Positions 5,448 through 5,971 of a stretch of DNA of 5,971 nt are shown in pieces; positions within the stretch are counted from its first letter, which is position 1; each line of letters opens with the position of its first letter. The notes under the pieces are model-generated. The model saw only the letters and a program-made list of their open reading frames with translations. It was not told the origin of the DNA and ran no database searches. The stretch is from Verrucomicrobiales bacterium. Lineage in GTDB: Bacteria; Verrucomicrobiota; Verrucomicrobiia; Limisphaerales; UBA1096. Where the stretch lies: assembly GCA_011523195.1 (NCBI GenBank), contig WTHH01000280.1, positions 1 to 5,971 of the forward strand. The letters are read 5' to 3'. The position numbers were made by a program, and so were the translations under genes.

Positions 5448-5971
5448 ATGAATGTACTGAATCGAAATTGTGCAGGGATCGCGAGAAGGGACTTCATCCA
5501 GCTTGGCGTGGGGGGGGTTCTTGGACTGGGGATGAGTGATCTTGTGAAGCTGCGGGCCAGCGCGGCTGCGGCTGCCGGCAAGCCAAGCGCCGATCGCGTT
5601 AACTGCATCCTCGTCTGGCTGGACGGTGGTCCGACTCATTACGAGACGTTCGATCCCAAGCCGGACGCACCGTCCGATGTGCGGGGTGAGTTCGATCCTA
5701 TTCCGACCACGGTGCCGGGCGTGCAGTTTTGCCAGACTGTGCCGAAGCTGGCCAAGACGCTCGACAAGATGGCGATCATTCGATCGATCTGCCACAAGGA
5801 TCCAAACCACGGCGGGGGCAACCACTACATGATGACCGGCGCGCCGACTCCGGTTCCGGTGAACTGTGGTTCTTCGGTTTCATTTCATCCGTCTTTTGGC
5901 TCGGTGGTTTCGCACCTCCGGGGCGTGCAGGACGGATTGCCGGCGTACGCGAGTCTGCCTCTCAAAACCCG
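5448..5971 (+). CDS. DUF1501 family protein, Tat-exported, N-terminal part (3' truncated by window edge)
   Basis: The first 174 residues of a DUF1501 protein are present and the frame is still open at the window end; family members are usually 400-500 aa. DUF1501 belongs to the alkaline phosphatase/sulfatase-like superfamily, but its substrate is not established. Residues 13-20 (RRDFIQLG) followed by a hydrophobic stretch form a twin-arginine signal, implying export of a folded, probably metal-bearing protein. The core begins at VNCILVWLDGGPTHYETFDP (residues 51-70), with D59, H64 and D69 as likely metal-site or fold residues. A His-rich stretch contains H116, H121 and H126 (CHKDPNHGGGNHYMMTG). 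The ATG at 5448 is six bases after the upstream stop, so translation is probably coupled; no clear Shine-Dalgarno is seen. A run of eight G (5510-5517) lies within the signal-peptide codons. Confidence 0.93.
   Translation, partial: MNVLNRNCAGIARRDFIQLGVGGVLGLGMSDLVKLRASAAAAAGKPSADRVNCILVWLDGGPTHYETFDPKPDAPSDVRGEFDPIPTTVPGVQFCQTVPKLAKTLDKMAIIRSICHKDPNHGGGNHYMMTGAPTPVPVNCGSSVSFHPSFGSVVSHLRGVQDGLPAYASLPLKT

Noticed and set aside
3588..5825. Very long open frame (745 codons) on the minus strand opposite the DUF1549/DUF1553 gene
   Set aside because: It is a codon-bias shadow: the plus-strand frame has recognised domains throughout and continues into DUF1501, while the antisense translation is Arg/His/Val-rich with no recognisable domain or signal.
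1..5971. CRISPR array, insertion sequence or riboswitch
   Set aside because: There are no regularly spaced repeats and no transposase. The only long non-coding stretch is 131 bp and shows no known riboswitch-like conserved core.

Overview
The window most likely comes from a bacterium of the Planctomycetota-Verrucomicrobiota (PVC) group, with Verrucomicrobiota my preferred guess. The evidence is gene content: a BIG2/PSCyt-like/DUF1549/DUF1553 secreted protein directly followed by a Tat-exported DUF1501 protein is a hallmark gene pair of these phyla. A eukaryotic-like Ser/Thr kinase and a secreted beta-propeller with a PVC-style C-terminal domain point the same way. This assignment is inference from protein families; no rRNA gene is present.

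Layout: (1) Positions 2-484, plus strand: the C-terminal half of a Ser/Thr protein kinase whose 5' end lies outside the window. (2) Positions 495-2693, minus strand, convergent with the kinase: a secreted protein of about 732 aa with an N-terminal beta-rich region, a sorbosone/glucose-dehydrogenase-like propeller and a C-terminal beta domain. (3) Positions 2763-2838, minus strand: tRNA-His (GTG) with an encoded G-1 and CCA. (4) Positions 2839-2969: a 131-bp divergent spacer with candidate promoters in both directions that share the same -10 hexamer, plus a T8 tract. (5) Positions 2970-5441, plus strand: the BIG2/DUF1549/DUF1553 protein. (6) Positions 5448-5971, plus strand: the DUF1501 protein, cut by the window end.

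Genes 5 and 6 are separated by 6 bp and almost certainly form an operon. They probably act together outside the cytoplasm: the first carries two heme-type Cys-His motifs, and the second has a twin-arginine signal and an alkaline-phosphatase-like fold family assignment. The reaction of this pair is not established. The propeller gene faces away from them across the tRNA and may be functionally related, since all three products are exported.

The most unusual feature is not a gene. The perfect 14-bp palindrome CGCTTGGCCAAGCG occurs three times, and its half-site GCCAAGCG occurs at least 13 times on the two strands together, far above chance. It looks like a candidate highly iterated palindrome or uptake/recognition word.
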